DNA from: Burkholderia pyrrocinia | GTDB taxonomy: Bacteria; Pseudomonadota; Gammaproteobacteria; Burkholderiales; Burkholderiaceae | Length of the DNA: 64,000 bases | Direction of reading: 5' to 3' | Assembly (NCBI RefSeq): GCF_003330765.1 | Contig: NZ_CP024902.1 | Coordinates: 3,348,001 to 3,412,000, forward strand | Shown here: one piece after another, positions 63,302 through 64,000 of the stretch | How the letters are laid out: each line of letters starts with the position of its first letter | Numbering within the stretch: the stretch's first letter is position 1 | Notes under the pieces: model-generated | The model's database searches: none | What the model saw: the letters and a program-made list of their open reading frames with translations, nothing else | Told to the model about the DNA's origin: nothing | Translations under genes and position numbers: made by a program

Positions 63302-64000
63302 CGGTTCGGTTTCGGACACGATAAGTGCGATGACAAAGTGAAACGACGCAGTGGACAGCCGTTGAATATTCTAATCACTTTATGCCGCATATCAGCGGGG
63401 AAAACCCTGAAAGGCGTTCGAAATAATCAACACCTCGCCGGTTATTCCTTTTGCGAATATTTTGTTCGCACTGCTCGGGAAAGCCCTGATACAAGACCGT
63501 TAAAAAACATTTGACGCCGTTTTTGGCTCGTATATGCTGGCTCTCAGGTCAGCGTCATCAGGCTTTCATAGGCAACAAAACGCGTTATCGCAACGCAAAA
63601 ATTGATGCCCATCAATGTAAATGACGCAGGACCGGCGCCTTGATTATTTTAAACGCCCAGCGCGTTGAAACGTTCAGGTGCTCAATATTTTCAACAAACC
63701 AGTCGAGTGTAATCGTGAGAGTCCGTGGCCCTCTGGTGAGGTGGGATCGAAGCGTTGCGCGAAGTTCGCGCGGCGCGGCGCCCGCTTCCGATGGCAGTTG
63801 CGGCTGGCATAGTCCTCGCCTGCTTCATCTGTCGATCTACACCATCCTGTCCCGTCGTTCCGTTCGGCGTCACAACGCTGTTTCCGCACGCGCATTCGTC
63901 GCCGTCGATACCGACGAAGTGGCGTCGCTGCTGCCGTAGCGCCTCTCCTTTCTTCACGTCGTTCGTTTCGTCTGCCGATTCGCCAACCGCATCGTCCGTG
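63302..64000. promoter_or_regulatory. Region upstream of puuR and of a gene beyond the right edge
   Basis: About 700 bases with no convincing gene. A plus-strand promoter candidate has TTGACG at 63511 and TATGCT at 63533 (16-base spacer). ATTGATG-CC-CATCAAT, a perfect 7-bp palindrome, lies at 63601-63616 just after it, where an operator would be. The long leader suggests the first gene of a rightward operon starts after the window. Confidence 0.45.

Noticed and set aside
63640..63939. 99-residue frame near the right edge
   Set aside because: No ribosome-binding site, no signal or domain, unusual composition, and it lies in what looks like the leader of a downstream operon.
1..64000. tRNA, rRNA, insertion sequences, prophage or integrated element
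   Set aside because: No cloverleaf-like tRNA, transposase, integrase or att-like duplication was noticed. Gene content and base composition look uniformly chromosomal apart from the AT-rich islands mentioned.

Overview
The window is high-GC DNA whose gene content and protein sequences point to a Burkholderia species, most likely of the Burkholderia cepacia complex (inference). The clearest markers are a close relative of the KirBac1.1 potassium channel first described from B. pseudomallei, a fused 1190-residue indolepyruvate ferredoxin oxidoreductase, an FtrB/FtrC iron-uptake pair, a gram-negative porin, and a bioA-F-D-B operon with start/stop overlaps. Nearly all genes look chromosomal and housekeeping. 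I see no phage, insertion sequence, rRNA or tRNA.

Layout. Bases 1-5000: the 3' part of aceK, then can (carbonic anhydrase), a short-chain dehydrogenase, a YchJ-family protein and an exported alpha/beta hydrolase. 5445-9901: the biotin operon bioA-bioF-bioD-bioB, closed by a clear terminator. 10041-14562: a small periplasmic protein, cutC, an EAL phosphodiesterase and a CPA1 Na+/H+ antiporter. 14648-18220: indolepyruvate ferredoxin oxidoreductase, read leftwards. 18221-20042 is a 1.8-kb gene-free region filled by an unusual array: eleven copies of a 54-bp unit plus at least three diverged and three decayed ones, on a period of about 88 bp, each ending in a DnaA-box-like sequence and separated by linkers that often form perfect hairpins. 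This is the most unusual object in the window. 20043-28418: a hexapeptide acetyltransferase with an octanucleotide tandem repeat upstream, a GST, KirBac, a sulfate-binding protein, a DapA-family enzyme, a VapC-type toxin-antitoxin pair, and a LysR gene divergent from an MFS gene.

28482-41451: a GST divergent from a LysR gene, a lipoprotein and a Tat-exported phospholipase C, a small hydrolase, ghrA, HMG-CoA lyase, a YbaK-type deacylase with a DUF1289 protein, an EamA exporter divergent from an Lrp regulator, a fluoroacetate-dehalogenase-like hydrolase, nitronate monooxygenase and another LysR. 41633-50746: a porin, a secreted Gly/Pro-rich protein, a bile-acid:Na+ symporter homologue, an EAL-CBS-GGDEF protein, and a tightly coupled sugar operon (LacI regulator, AGE-family epimerase, PfkB kinase). 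50772-57771: DUF2905, a MidA-type methyltransferase, then SDR-folB-ttcA and glmU-glmS. 57902-64000: a RelE/XRE toxin-antitoxin module whose toxin frame has no stop of its own, two small proteins, the ftrB-ftrC pair, a copper chaperone, and a puuC-puuR polyamine pair whose partners probably lie beyond the right edge.

Functional links: AceK (glyoxylate switch), biotin synthesis and HMG-CoA lyase belong to central carbon and acyl-CoA metabolism. GlmU and GlmS supply UDP-GlcNAc. FolB probably works in folate synthesis next to a degenerate SDR. Many intergenic regions carry clean palindromes next to regulator or metabolic genes and are listed as candidate operators. All family assignments were made by eye from motifs and remembered homologues. 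No database search was run.
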